From: Clostridia bacterium
GTDB taxonomy: Bacteria > Bacillota > Clostridia > Oscillospirales > CAG-272
Direction: 5' to 3'
Length of the DNA: 32,334 nucleotides
Assembly (NCBI GenBank): GCA_017481595.1
Contig: JAFUOY010000022.1
Span: forward strand, 104,713-137,046
A program made the translations under genes and the position numbers. This document shows, one piece after another, positions 14,934 through 24,700 of the stretch. Position 1 is the stretch's first letter. Each line of letters begins with the position of its first letter. The notes below the pieces were generated by a model. That model was not told the origin of the DNA, ran no database searches, and saw nothing but the letters and a program-made list of their open reading frames with translations.

Positions 14934-14973
14934 AAACAAAAAGCACCCAAATCGGGTGCTTTTTGTTTTGGAG
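14929..14973 (+). terminator. Long terminator hairpin after tRNA-Cys
   Basis: A 20-bp perfect inverted repeat starts within the tRNA 3' end (CTCCAAAACAAAAAGCACCC), has loop AAATC and a T-rich right arm. The AAAAAGCACCC/GGGTGCTTTTT core also appears in the terminator at 16934. Confidence 0.85.
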
Positions 14974-15026
14974 ATGCTACCGCATTTAAGCGCCACGCAA
15001 GTGGTCGGTTCTAATTTGGAAACAAC

Positions 15027-15120
15027 GAAAAAACGATTGAGTATCGTTTTTTCTAAGTTTCTCTCTCCTAAGCAAGGAGCGTTGCGAGTTGAGTGTATCG
15101 AAACGAAGAAGGCGACTATG
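15027..15120 (+). repeat. Hairpin plus 46-bp dispersed repeat, copy 2
   Basis: The terminator-like hairpin GAAAAAACGAT/ATCGTTTTTTC (15027-15053) precedes the repeat at 15074-15120, which matches 5268-5313 (shared cores GAGTGTATCGA and GGCGACTATG). Confidence 0.65.
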
Positions 15121-15136
15121 CGACGAGAGCGGTGTG

Positions 15137-15181
15137 GGCGCCTCCAAAAAATTCCGAAAGCATTAGCTTTCGGAATTTTTT
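15137..15181 (+). terminator. tRNA-Cys 3'-end fragment followed by a second terminator
   Basis: GGCGCCTCCAAAA (15137-15149) is identical to the end of tRNA-Cys and its flank. It leads into a 16-bp stem AAAAAATTCCGAAAGC/GCTTTCGGAATTTTTT with loop ATTA. Confidence 0.75.
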
Positions 15182-15182
15182 T

Positions 15183-15386
15183 ATCCAAGCCGCAGGCTTG
15201 GTATATCATCGACACACGAAGTGCGGTGTATATCATCAAGGGCGGCAAGCCGCCCTTGTATCTCATCAGCCCCTTTGGGGCTGGATTCTCCTGCGGCTTG
15301 ATGATATACAACACTTCGTGTTGATGATATGCAATTCCTTCGGAATTGATGATATTCACGCCTTCGGCGTGATGTGCGCTACGCGC
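15183..15386 (+). repeat. Tandem hairpin array with GTATATCATC linkers in both orientations
   Basis: About eight small hairpins of differing sequence, for example AAGGGCGG/CCGCCCTT and CAATTCC TTCG GGAATTG, are separated by a near-constant 10-base linker. The linker reads GTATATCATC or GTATCTCATC at 15201, 15228 and 15258. It then switches strand and reads GATGATATNC at 15300, 15323 and 15348, ending with GTGATGTGCGCT at 15369. Spacing is about 23-30 bases within each half. No coding potential is seen. Confidence 0.8.
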
Positions 15387-15407
15387 AAACGGATTTTGCC
15401 TAGCCTC

Positions 15408-15436
15408 TTGCACTCCGCGGGGAAGTGTGCTATAAT
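15408..15436 (+). promoter_or_regulatory. Promoter of the 94-residue protein gene
   Basis: TTGCAC (15408-15413), 17 bases, TATAAT (15431-15436) with an extended TGC. It begins about 20 bases after the hairpin array ends. Confidence 0.75.
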
Positions 15437-15477
15437 AATTTGACGCAAGCGTTAAAGGCAAGAAAGGCGGTGATAAT

Positions 15478-15762
15478 ATGCCTAATTATAAAAAATATAT
15501 AGGTAAAACAGTTTTAGTCGGAATATCTGTTTTTTCTCACGACGATGAATTGTTGGATAGATATCAGTATTTCGGTGAAATCGTTTCGATTGATGATGTA
15601 ATTTCAATCAAAACCGATGACGGAGAAATAGCAACGCTACCGCCCGATATTAAATCATTGAAAAAAGCTGAAAAAGGAATTTACACACTTAAATCCAACG
15701 GGAAACAGATTGAAAATCCCGATTTTGTTTCAAGTTGGAGCATAACAAAGCCTGAAGATTAA
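15478..15762 (+). CDS. Small cytoplasmic protein, unknown function
   Basis: This 94-residue protein has no signal peptide or membrane segment. It opens MPNYKKYIGKTVLVGISVF and appears mostly beta, with alternating strands around IGKTVLVGI, YFGEIVSI, ISIKTDDGEIATLPP and IYTLKSNG, ending with NPDFVSSWSITKP. This suggests a small barrel. It reminds me of short stand-alone proteins that recur in Firmicutes, but I cannot name a family. AAAGGCGGTG upstream of ATG 15478 is a good ribosome binding site and the promoter is strong, so it is very probably a real gene. It stands alone between the hairpin array and the lipoprotein gene, which has its own promoter. Confidence 0.75.
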   Translation: MPNYKKYIGKTVLVGISVFSHDDELLDRYQYFGEIVSIDDVISIKTDDGEIATLPPDIKSLKKAEKGIYTLKSNGKQIENPDFVSSWSITKPED

Positions 15763-15798
15763 CGGCATCCTTTTTATAACAACGTCAAAACAAAAGCC

Positions 15799-15827
15799 TT
15801 GAAAAGCGCATACGGGTATGCTATAAT
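15799..15827 (+). promoter_or_regulatory. Promoter of the lipoprotein gene
   Basis: TTGAAA (15799-15804), 17 bases, TATAAT (15822-15827) with an extended TGC. The leader is about 60 bases. Confidence 0.82.
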
Positions 15828-15892
15828 TATTTTATCAAGGAGCTATAAAAGGATTTATCACCTTGTAAATTGAATAATCGGGAGGAAGGCTT

Positions 15893-16915
15893 ATGAAAAA
15901 GTTTTTATCTGTTTTATTGATCGCGCTTATGCTTTGCTCAACCTGTTTTATGTCCGGATGCGGACTTTTTGATGCGCTTTTTGAATTGGTGCCCACAAAA
16001 TATGACGATGCGGATAAGTACACGGCGGGAAACGCAGAATTTGAGGGCAAGGTTGATACCTTTAGCATCTGGTGGCACCACGGAAAGGTAACCTTGAAAA
16101 CGCATAAGGAAAACACCGTTAAGATAGAGGAAACCGCAAATAAGGATATCGACGACACCTTCCGCCTACATTGGCGTTATTACTACGTTGAGGGCTACGG
16201 AAATGTTCTCTACGTTTATTATTCCGCCTCGGGTGATTATGATTTTAGTGACCTTAAAAAGGACATTACCATATATTTGCCCGAAAATGACGAAATGGAC
16301 TTGACCTTTACCACGGATACAGCCTCGGTAGACGTTGATACAAGCGGATTTGAAAACACTATAAAGGAGTTTGTTTTCTGTACTAACAGCGGTAGGCTTT
16401 CCGCAAAGATAGATAGCGCCGACCAGGTGCGCATCTCGGGACAAAATGACGAGGGTGTACCTCAGGAAAACCGTGAATTTTCTCTTAAGGCAAACGGTAC
16501 GGTGTACGACCTTGGAGTCAGCTCCTCCTATGCAATGGTTGACGTGGACGTAAAATCCGTAAGAATCGGAGACGTTGGAAGCGTTTTTGCTGACGTTATT
16601 TTCAAATCCCAAAAGGTAAGGGATCTTACGCTTACCAATTCCAGAAACAAGATCTATGCCACAGTTCTTGAGTTTGATTCCATAGATATTGAAACCTTTG
16701 AGGCGCCGTGTGAGCTTATTCTTTCTCCGGATGCATCCTTTAAGCTGAGCATTAAGGAAAAGGATCGCTTTAACTACAAAATGTCACCAAAGAGCGTTAA
16801 GGTGGAGTTTGACGGAGTAGTGAACGACGGCTCGCAGTACACTGTAGGCGCAGGAGAAAAAACAATTAAGTTTGCTTCTGAAAGCGATCTTGTTATTCGC
16901 CCTGCGGCAGAATAA
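15893..16915 (+). CDS. Putative surface lipoprotein with beta-rich (DUF4097-like) body
   Basis: This 340-residue protein has a lipoprotein signal peptide: basic MKK, a hydrophobic core at about 4-20 and lipobox MSGC with Cys23 as the expected lipidated residue. The mature part is a run of short alternating strands (for example VSVDVD-like and GDVGSVFADV segments around residues 140-260). This resembles the solenoid-type putative adhesin domain of DUF4097 proteins, although the match is by pattern only. It would sit on the outer face of the membrane. GGGAGGAAGG lies just upstream of ATG 15893. It is monocistronic, with its own extended -10 promoter and two following terminators. No partner gene is evident, though it precedes the large surface operon. 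Confidence 0.78.
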   Translation: MKKFLSVLLIALMLCSTCFMSGCGLFDALFELVPTKYDDADKYTAGNAEFEGKVDTFSIWWHHGKVTLKTHKENTVKIEETANKDIDDTFRLHWRYYYVEGYGNVLYVYYSASGDYDFSDLKKDITIYLPENDEMDLTFTTDTASVDVDTSGFENTIKEFVFCTNSGRLSAKIDSADQVRISGQNDEGVPQENREFSLKANGTVYDLGVSSSYAMVDVDVKSVRIGDVGSVFADVIFKSQKVRDLTLTNSRNKIYATVLEFDSIDIETFEAPCELILSPDASFKLSIKEKDRFNYKMSPKSVKVEFDGVVNDGSQYTVGAGEKTIKFASESDLVIRPAAE

Positions 16916-16933
16916 AATTGATTTTTAAATTAT

Positions 16934-16962
16934 AAAAAAGCACCCGAGTCGGGTGCTTTTTT
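16934..16962 (+). terminator. Rho-independent terminator of the lipoprotein gene
   Basis: A 13-bp stem AAAAAAGCACCCG/CGGGTGCTTTTTT with loop AGT. Confidence 0.92.
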
Positions 16963-16983
16963 GAGTTTTTTTGTAAAATAAAC

Positions 16984-17003
16984 GCCACAGGGTGGCTTTT
17001 TTT
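16984..17003 (+). terminator. Second terminator-like hairpin
   Basis: GCCAC AGG GTGGC is followed by seven T residues, 20 bases after the first terminator. Confidence 0.7.
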
Positions 17004-17255
17004 GAATTTTTATAAAAATTGCAGGGCCTTTCAAAATAAAAATATTCATACTGTGTGGTGTTATATGAATTTAAATTGCCGTAAGCAGCCATTACTGCAA
17101 GGAAAAAGCAAAAATCCTCAGGGGAGTGGATGATTTTTGAAATTTTTATCCGATTTAAATGAGAGAAGCACCTTTGATTTATACGGTTATTTGGTTAAAT
17201 TGAACATAAAAACAGCTTACCGTTTATATTTTTTATTAAAATTTTACTAAAAGTA
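17004..17255. other. Non-coding A/T-rich gap with small hairpins
   Basis: No gene is seen. ATTCATA/TATGAAT (17044-17050, 17064-17070), GCAG/CTGC (17085-17098) and CAAAAATC/GATTTTTG (17109-17116, 17132-17139, followed by a T-rich stretch) could form a short structured transcript. I recognise no RNA family and no convincing promoter for one. Confidence 0.4.
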
Positions 17256-17284
17256 TTTACTTTCCCCACAAAATATGATATTAT
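17256..17284 (+). promoter_or_regulatory. Probable promoter of the TasA-like / giant exoprotein operon
   Basis: TTTACT (17256-17261), 17 bases, TATTAT (17279-17284). This is weaker than the other promoters in the window, in keeping with regulated expression. No other promoter is evident before 31839. Confidence 0.5.
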
Positions 17285-17306
17285 ATATGAAAACACGGAC
17301 GCGGCA

Positions 17307-17324
17307 CGCGCGTTTATACGCGCG
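17307..17324 (+). promoter_or_regulatory. CG-alternating hairpin in the operon leader
   Basis: CGCGCGT TTAT ACGCGCG gives a 7-bp, nearly all-CG stem about 20 bases upstream of the GGGAGG site. It lies in otherwise A/T-rich DNA. Confidence 0.6.
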
Positions 17325-17360
17325 CGTAAGAGCCATAATACGGTAGGGAGGTGTGCAAGG

Positions 17361-17903
17361 ATGGGCGTAATAAGAAGCCGAAAGCTTATGTATGTATGCA
17401 TAGCGCTTTTTTGCTTGGTAATAGTAACGACACATCTTTCCTCCGGAATACTTGCGCGCTATACTACTGAAAAGGGTGGAGACGATAGCGCAAACGTAGC
17501 GCGCTTCGTGTTTGATACCCAGGGCGTCAGCGCAGCGGAGCTTGATATAAGCAGCATCAAAAAGCCTGGAGATAATATTGAGTATACCTTTAAGGTGTGC
17601 AATAAGGACGGAGTAAACGTTTGTGAGATAGCTCAGGAATATACGGTAAACGTTACGGTTTACGGAAATATGCCCTTTGTGTGTACTCTTACGGATGGGT
17701 CGAACATCGCATCCCTTGACAATACCCCACCCATCCTAACGTATAGCGCATCCCTGACGGGAGAGCTTGCCGCAGGGGTGGAAGAGGAGGATACCTTCAC
17801 TTTAAGAGTTGAATGGCCCTCGGATGAAAACGGCGCTCAATATGCAAACGGTATGGCAATAGGTAAGGTAACTATTACCGTTACCTCCGTGCAGAAGGAT
17901 TAA
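17361..17903 (+). CDS. TasA/camelysin-like secreted protein
   Basis: This 180-residue protein has an N-terminal hydrophobic signal (about 10-29) followed by ILARYTTEKGGDDSANVARF. That closely follows the pattern after the signal of SipW-dependent TasA/CalY-type proteins (ARYTT...DSA.VA.F). The rest is a predicted beta-sandwich of about 130 residues (for example YTFKVCNKDG, YTVNVTVYGNMPF and DTFTLRVEWPS) with two or three cysteines. TasA-like proteins form extracellular fibres or act as matrix metalloproteins, and here that role is inferred. AGGGAGGTG about 8 bases upstream supports ATG 17361. It is the first gene of a three-gene operon. The next gene's ribosome binding site overlaps its stop codon. 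No SipW-type signal peptidase gene is in the window. Confidence 0.72.
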   Translation: MGVIRSRKLMYVCIALFCLVIVTTHLSSGILARYTTEKGGDDSANVARFVFDTQGVSAAELDISSIKKPGDNIEYTFKVCNKDGVNVCEIAQEYTVNVTVYGNMPFVCTLTDGSNIASLDNTPPILTYSASLTGELAAGVEEEDTFTLRVEWPSDENGAQYANGMAIGKVTITVTSVQKD

Positions 17904-17912
17904 GGTGACGGT

Positions 17913-18710
17913 ATGACAGTAAGAAACAGAAAAGGATCAAGTAAGAGAGTAATCGTTCTTTTGGTCATAGGTATCGTTATCGTTCTTTCCATAACGGGAG
18001 CGGTGTTTGCTAAATATATGGCAGAAAGACTTGAAACGGATGATGCCGTATCGGGCAATTTCTACTTCAGCTCCGATACCTTAAAGAAGACAACCAACGA
18101 AAAGGATGCAAACAACTGGGTGGACGGAATAACCTTTAAGCTGTATAACTACGAGGTATCGAACCCTGCCCTCGTGTCCGATAACGATATAGAGTATTCC
18201 GTAATACTTCCTTCAGGCTGGGAGGTAGACAGTGTTATCGACGATAACGGTAATACGGTCGCTAAGGTAGGAGAGGTATACAAAATATCGGGCTCACCCG
18301 AAAAGAAGTATCACACAGTTACCATTAAGCCCACAGATCCGGAAATCGTAAACGTAAGTAATCCCTTAAGCGTAAAGGTAAGAACAAAGACACCCTACGT
18401 AACGGAGCTGTCAACGGACTTTACACTTATCGGCTCACCATTACCGGACTACAAGATAGAAAACAACAGCACCTACGTTCTCGTAACCGTGTATACGAAT
18501 CTTTACGAGGGTAACGTAACGGTAAACTGGACGAATAAATTTTTGCCGAATAACGCGGACCCGATAATGAGTGGTTGGGTAGATGTAAATACGGCAACCC
18601 TTATAGCCTCAAAGAATCACACCTATGAGCTGATATTCTTTAAGACCACTGCTGAAAATTATTCAAAGGCCCTGGAGAAGGGAACTAAAACCATACAGAT
18701 AGGCGATTAA
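17913..18710 (+). CDS. Second TasA-like secreted protein
   Basis: This 265-residue protein has a basic N-terminus, a hydrophobic helix at about 13-33 and then FAKYMAERLETDDAVSGNFYF. This aligns with the post-signal part of the preceding protein (ARYTTEK...DDSANVARFVF), so the two look like diverged members of one family. The body is predicted beta-rich: YSVILPSGWEVDSV, then HTVTIKPTDPEI, then TYVLVTVYTNLYEGNVTVNW. The C-terminus lacks a membrane anchor or LPxTG motif. AAGGTGA (17902-17908) overlaps the previous stop and precedes ATG 17913. It could be a second fibre subunit or an adaptor that holds the giant protein encoded 37 bases further on; this is inference from order alone. Confidence 0.7.
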   Translation: MTVRNRKGSSKRVIVLLVIGIVIVLSITGAVFAKYMAERLETDDAVSGNFYFSSDTLKKTTNEKDANNWVDGITFKLYNYEVSNPALVSDNDIEYSVILPSGWEVDSVIDDNGNTVAKVGEVYKISGSPEKKYHTVTIKPTDPEIVNVSNPLSVKVRTKTPYVTELSTDFTLIGSPLPDYKIENNSTYVLVTVYTNLYEGNVTVNWTNKFLPNNADPIMSGWVDVNTATLIASKNHTYELIFFKTTAENYSKALEKGTKTIQIGD

Positions 18711-18747
18711 GCCAAAACAAGAAATTTTATGAAAGGAGGAAATAGAG

Positions 18748-21700
18748 ATGAGCAAAAGAGCAAAGAAGCTTGGCACACGCATACTTTCAATAGCTTTGCT
18801 TGTGTGCATGCTGGTAACTCAATTTGCATTTATACCCACTACTTTTGCGGCATCGGTTCAAAGCACAGAGCTGCAGATGAATACCTATTCCTCCGATCTT
18901 TATATTTACAACTACCTTTGCTATACCGACGGTACGGGTACTGTAAGAACAAATTCCTCCGGAGGAATGTTCGTAATCCAGGGTAGCTCCAGCTTTGACA
19001 TCCATATCGGTGACGTTAAGGATGCAGAGGGAGATAAGCGCCCCATGGATAGCGATATAGACGTTGAATTAAGCGGTCTTTCAATGGCGCCCGATAAAAA
19101 GCTTATCGTTTCCCCAATCAACGGCGGCAAGAGAGAGCTTGACGTAACCGTTCGCAGCTCTCCCACAATACCTACCCTCGTTATTGAGGATAAGGCAAAG
19201 GTAACCATCACTCTTTATTCAAACGTAACAATAGACCTTATCACCCTTGGTGAGGGCTCTTCACTTGAAATCAATACAAACGGCCATACGGCAGACGTGG
19301 ATACCGTAAGCGGATACGGTGACCTTACCGTTTCCGGTAACGGACATCTTTCCACAGAAAGCGTAAGCGCAGAGAATATTATTCTTAACGCAGCTACCGT
19401 ACAGGGTGGCGGCGACAGCAGTGTGACCGCAAATAAGACCATAACGGTAAACGGCGCAACGGTCAAGGACATTTCGTTGTTTGGATTTAATTCCTCCGCA
19501 ACGGGCAGAAAGTCCATTACCTTTAACGGAGGTAATTTCGATAACGTTTCCACCGTTGGCGTGGATAAAGCGTCCAATGCCGTTGTCACGGTCAGCGGAC
19601 TCGGCGGCATCGTTTCCTCGAAAAGCACAAGGTATGTTTTTGATTACCTTATAACCTACAAGGCGGCGGATACCGTACTTACTCCCTTGGATACATGGCC
19701 CACCTCATACAGAGTCGAGCACGAATCTCCGACTGATACAAGCACAGAGGTGCTTGGCTACGTTGCGAACGGTATATTTACAAGCTCTGATAGCGTTGTG
19801 CTCCCCGGATATGACGTAGACGCATTCTACGGCTACGCAGGCTGGCTTCTTAACGACACTCCCATAACGGAGCTTGCCGTTACGCAAAACGGCGACGTTA
19901 CTCTTATTGCAGAGCTTGATCCCTATACGGTTACCGTAGATATGGATCTTGGCTATACACCCGATTCAAGCACAAACGACGCACCCATTCCGCCCAAAAA
20001 CCATACGACCACAGTGGAAACCAACGGAACCATCACTCTTGATGAGCCTGAGCGCTTCGGTTACGTGTTCAAGGGCTGGAAGATAATAAGCGGTACAAGG
20101 CACGACATCGTAGATGGCTCTTACACCGTTAACACAGAGGATCTTGATAAGGTTGGAGATACGGAGACCTTCATTCTTAAAATGGAGGCGCAGTGGGAGG
20201 AGGACTCCTTCCCCGTAAGATTTATTTTAACGTCAACGGTTAGAGAAAACGATATTGAAATTTCGGTAAACGGCGGCGTTAATTGGCTTAAGCTTTCCAA
20301 TTTTATTTCCCTTTTACCCGATACCATACCTTATGAAAACGGTATTTTTTCACCAAAAGAATTTATAAATTACGGTGAAACTCTTGATGAATACGTAAAG
20401 AGAATATTCGGCGGAGAGGTGCTTATTAAGGACACCACGGGAATATATACCTTTACGGGATGGATGCTTACGGATACAGCTACCCCCGTTTCTCCCGACG
20501 AGGAATACAGATACGGTGACGGCTTCCTTATTATGCCCGACACAATAAGCACTCTTGACGATTGGAAGACTGCACTTAAGAAAAACCCCATCAGCTTCTC
20601 AACCATCTGGAGAGAAACAGACCATAAGTATACTCTTACAGTTCAGAGCAGAGGAGAATGGACCGTCCTTATTGACGGTACCTCCAATGCAAGCACTCAA
20701 ATTGAGGTTTCCGTTGGCTCTACCGTAACTCTCAGCTGTGACATCGACGTTGCGAAAACGTCAATTACCCATTGGTCGATCCCTGCATCGGCAGGAAAGG
20801 TTACGGAGCGTGGAAAGCCCGATAGTAACGGTAACGTATTTTACGACTTCATAATGCCCGATGAGGACATTAACATAAATCTAAGCAGCGTCAACACCTC
20901 TGAAAGCACGGACCCCATTACTGTGGACCTTGCTATAAGTGATATAGAATTTGCTACGGGCGTTAAGTATAATGAAAGAACTCATAGCGGCTTCTGGTAT
21001 GACGTTGACGCGGATGATATGACTCCCTTGTATTACGATGACGTAAAGGGCGCGTATTTCTATATCTGGAATCCTGACGAGTCATTCTTCGTAACTACGA
21101 ATAACGTACCTACCAAGAATCAGCTTACCATAGTACAGCAAATGAATGGAGGCGTCCATTTAACTAAGTGTATTATGGAAAAGCGAGACGAATACGTAGA
21201 GGATGCTGTTGGAAGATACCTTAATGGCACCAAGATGGAAAGAAATAAGTATACTATTGATACCGTCTTGATGACAATCGATATGAGAGGCTACGGCAAT
21301 ATCGTTATCGATTACAGCATAAATAACTCCTACGTTACAGACATTATCGTACACGGTAGTAATACCATTGCGGCAATATTCCCTGATAAGATCAATAACC
21401 AGTTTACTCCAACTCTTAGAATTACGGGCGAAGACAACGGTCAGTTAACACTTGACCATATTACCAACGTGGGTGTTTTAAGAGTCAATAACCTTATCGT
21501 AAACGAGTATTCGGGTAGCACTTATGAATATCTTATATACAACGTGGCAGGACAACTTGGTGCGGCTGACGTCTATTTTAAGGACACCAACCTGTACGCA
21601 AGGAATAAGAGATTATACCTTCCAAACGGGCAGTTCGGCTTTAATACCTCTGAGTACGCTGTTGAAATGGATGTCGGCAGTGCCTTTGTGGGATATGAAT

Positions 21701-24700
21701 ATGTAACAAACGGATCGAAAAATACGTATATGAGAATAAGAGGAGATCTTTTCTTCTTCTTCTTCAACCTGGAGCTTTCAGGTAAAACATCCCTTGTGGT
21801 AGACGGTATGATCCACACTCACAGGATTGAGGACTCCTACGGTGATGCGGACATTAACATTAACGGATACGTTATCGTAAAGGGTCTTGGCCTTATTGGT
21901 ACTCAGTTAAACGTGAAGAATGCCAACTCAGTGGTCATTGCAAATATGGTGACCGCAAATAAAGGCTCTAATTTTGAAAAAGGTACTATTATTGCTAACC
22001 AACTGCTTAACCCACCCGTTAAGGTACCAAGCCTATCCGGTGTGGATTACACGGTAAATGCGTATACATCAAAAGCATCCGATTCTACTTATCCCTTCTT
22101 TAATGTAAGTAATGATAGGAAGGAAACGTCACAATATCTGTTTAACGGAGTCAGGATGTTCCTCTTCGGCTATTATAGGGATAGCGGAAAGGCGAACGTT
22201 TATGACGTTACCTCCAATCTTAAGGATGATAACAATAATCCCGTAAAGGCGATACTTGATCCCTTGCTTGATGCAAACGGAGACCTTAAGAAGGAACTAA
22301 GAAACGCACCCGATAAAAACGCTGTATATAATAGCGCGAAGAAGGCTATTGAGGACAGCATTACTGCTAAAACGTACACGAATAAGGAATGCGTTCAGAT
22401 CGGTGATGCAACTCACACAGCAGAAACAGTTTATCCGAAGAGTGTTAAAATTTCCGGTGGTGAAATATACGCCGCAGGAAATATTACCTTCTTTAACGAA
22501 ACAACAGTAACGGGAGGCACCGTTGTTTGCGGCGGCACCTTCTCATCCAAGCGAGATGTTGTGATAAGCGGTGGAAATATAACCGCAAACGAGGTCGGCA
22601 TAGCGGACGCTATTACAGTATCTGAAAACGGCGCATTAAGGTATGCAACTCTTACGCTAAAGGGTGGTAACATAAACACCAACCATATCGGCGCGCTTAC
22701 AAAGGGAATTAATAACGTTGACGCAAGAGGAGTTCTTGTTCTTGATAATATAGGCGCAGCCCTTACCCCGAGAACGGAAGCTGCCGTTACGGTAAAAACT
22801 TACATTTACGTTAACTATTTGTACGATAAAAACGTATATAATGTAGACGGTGTAAATCCCACCGATCTTTGCTTTACCTCAACCTACTCGGGCGGAGTCA
22901 TTAACACTCTTACCCAAAGCGGAAATGTAAATCTTATAAACCCTGTAATAAAATCCAATAGTGAAGCCGCCATGTGGCTGTATAACGATGCTAACGGTGA
23001 AAAGATAGGATCCATTAACGTATACGGCTACGTAAACGGTGACTCAAGTAAAGGAATCGTATTCGACGGACAGCTTTCCATAAGCTTGTACGCGGCAAAG
23101 GCAAACTATAATCTTACAATAAGCAGTGATTATAACAGCGGATTTACGGTTTCATTTGGGGAAAATACTCTTAATGCAAACGAAAGTGCATCCGTTCCCG
23201 TAAGATCACAGGTTACAGTCAAGCTTGAAAACGATATCCTGTACGGAGAAACGGTAATAAGGTATAAGGATGCTGCGGGAGTAATCCATAATATTCTTAA
23301 GGCAAGCGGATCAACGTCCGATCCCTACACTAACACCTATACGTTCTCAATGCCCTTTGCAGATGTGGAAATATTCGTAATGAGTGAGTATATACATAAT
23401 CTTGACGAATCCTCTATATCATTTACAAATACGGGCTTTGCAGTTGAGGAGTATTCTGCTGCACGACGCCAAGACAGCGTATTTGAATATTACGGCAATA
23501 TAAGAATAACTCAGACTACGCCCGCAAAGGCAACAAATAACAGAATCGTTTTTGAAACTGCAGATTCGGGTAACGTTACAAGAGGAATAAAAATAACCTT
23601 AACAGACGTTAACCAATCAACTCTTGGCGTGCTCGCAGGTATAGAATTGGCAGACGGCGCAATTGTTGATATTACCGTATCCAATTCAAATGCGACTAAG
23701 CGAACTGTAATTGCTCCTATTCTTGTGCCGCAAAACTCATCCTTTACTATAAAGGGAGTGGATAAAGACCGCTTACATTTCGGCACAGGAAAAACCGGCG
23801 TAGGCGCAGTGGCAGGCAGCTTCTCGGGAAAATCAGGTAATATTTCTTACAAAAACCTGAATCTAACCGTTACCAATGATGCAGCAACCAGATGCGTATT
23901 CGGTTATAGCGTATCAAAAACCACGGCTCAGCTTTTGTTTGAGGATTGTATTATCACGGACAATAGCAACTATTCCTCCGATACCCTTGGCCTAAATATG
24001 GGAAGCGTAGTCATCAGAAATTGTGAAATGACTGTTTCCACAAGCTCTGACGTTGGCGGTAGGATTTTTCTTAACTGCGGAGACGTTAGTTATATTAACA
24101 CCGTGGTAAACCATACCTTCGGTGGTGCAAGAGGTAGTGTGCCTACCTTTAACCATAATGATAATGCTACGATATACTTAAAGGATTCTACCTTTACTAT
24201 TAAATACATCCGTCAAGATACTCAAAGCAATAAGGAAAGTATTGAATTCCGAGGCAATCTTGTAGTGAGCGGTAATAGCGTTATCAACTCTACGGAAAGA
24301 ATTATGCTGAAGAGTATTAAGCTTTCCGATAATGCAAAATTCATTTCGGAAGACGGATATCTCCTTTGTCCCGACGTAACAGTCAGCGACAATGCGGAAA
24401 TTGACGTTGGATACCTGATAATTTCGGGATTCGTTAAAAGCTCCTATGATACCGAGGCTAAGCTTTTTGATGCTATGGCTGGCGGAAGCGATGATGCGGT
24501 GCTTAACGGAGCATCATATCAGGGACTTATAATTAACGGCGGTACCGTAAATGCAAGCGTCATAGGCGGCGCAAAGAATGCTAAGATAACCGTAAACGGC
24601 GGTACTGTAAACACATCGGCACTTGGCACTCTTGGTGAATATTACGGATACTGGGTAAAGATCCCGCCAAAATCAGAAAACGTATTTATGTACACCTATT

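Noticed and set aside
15183-15386. CRISPR array
   Set aside because: The constant part is only about 10 bases, it changes strand midway, the variable parts are self-complementary, and no cas gene is present.
14657-15461. Open frames across the tRNA array and its downstream repeats, both strands
   Set aside because: They overlap five well-formed tRNA genes and hairpins; the translated proteins are products of structured RNA sequence.
17004-17255. Known riboswitch (such as a cyclic-di-GMP type) ahead of the surface operon
   Set aside because: I could not match conserved cores of any riboswitch class, and the likely promoter lies downstream of this sequence.
21739-21747. RGD motif in the giant protein (residues 998-1000) as an integrin-binding site
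   Set aside because: A single RGD is expected about every 8000 residues by chance, so one in 4363 residues is not evidence, and it lies next to a Phe run likely to be a buried strand.
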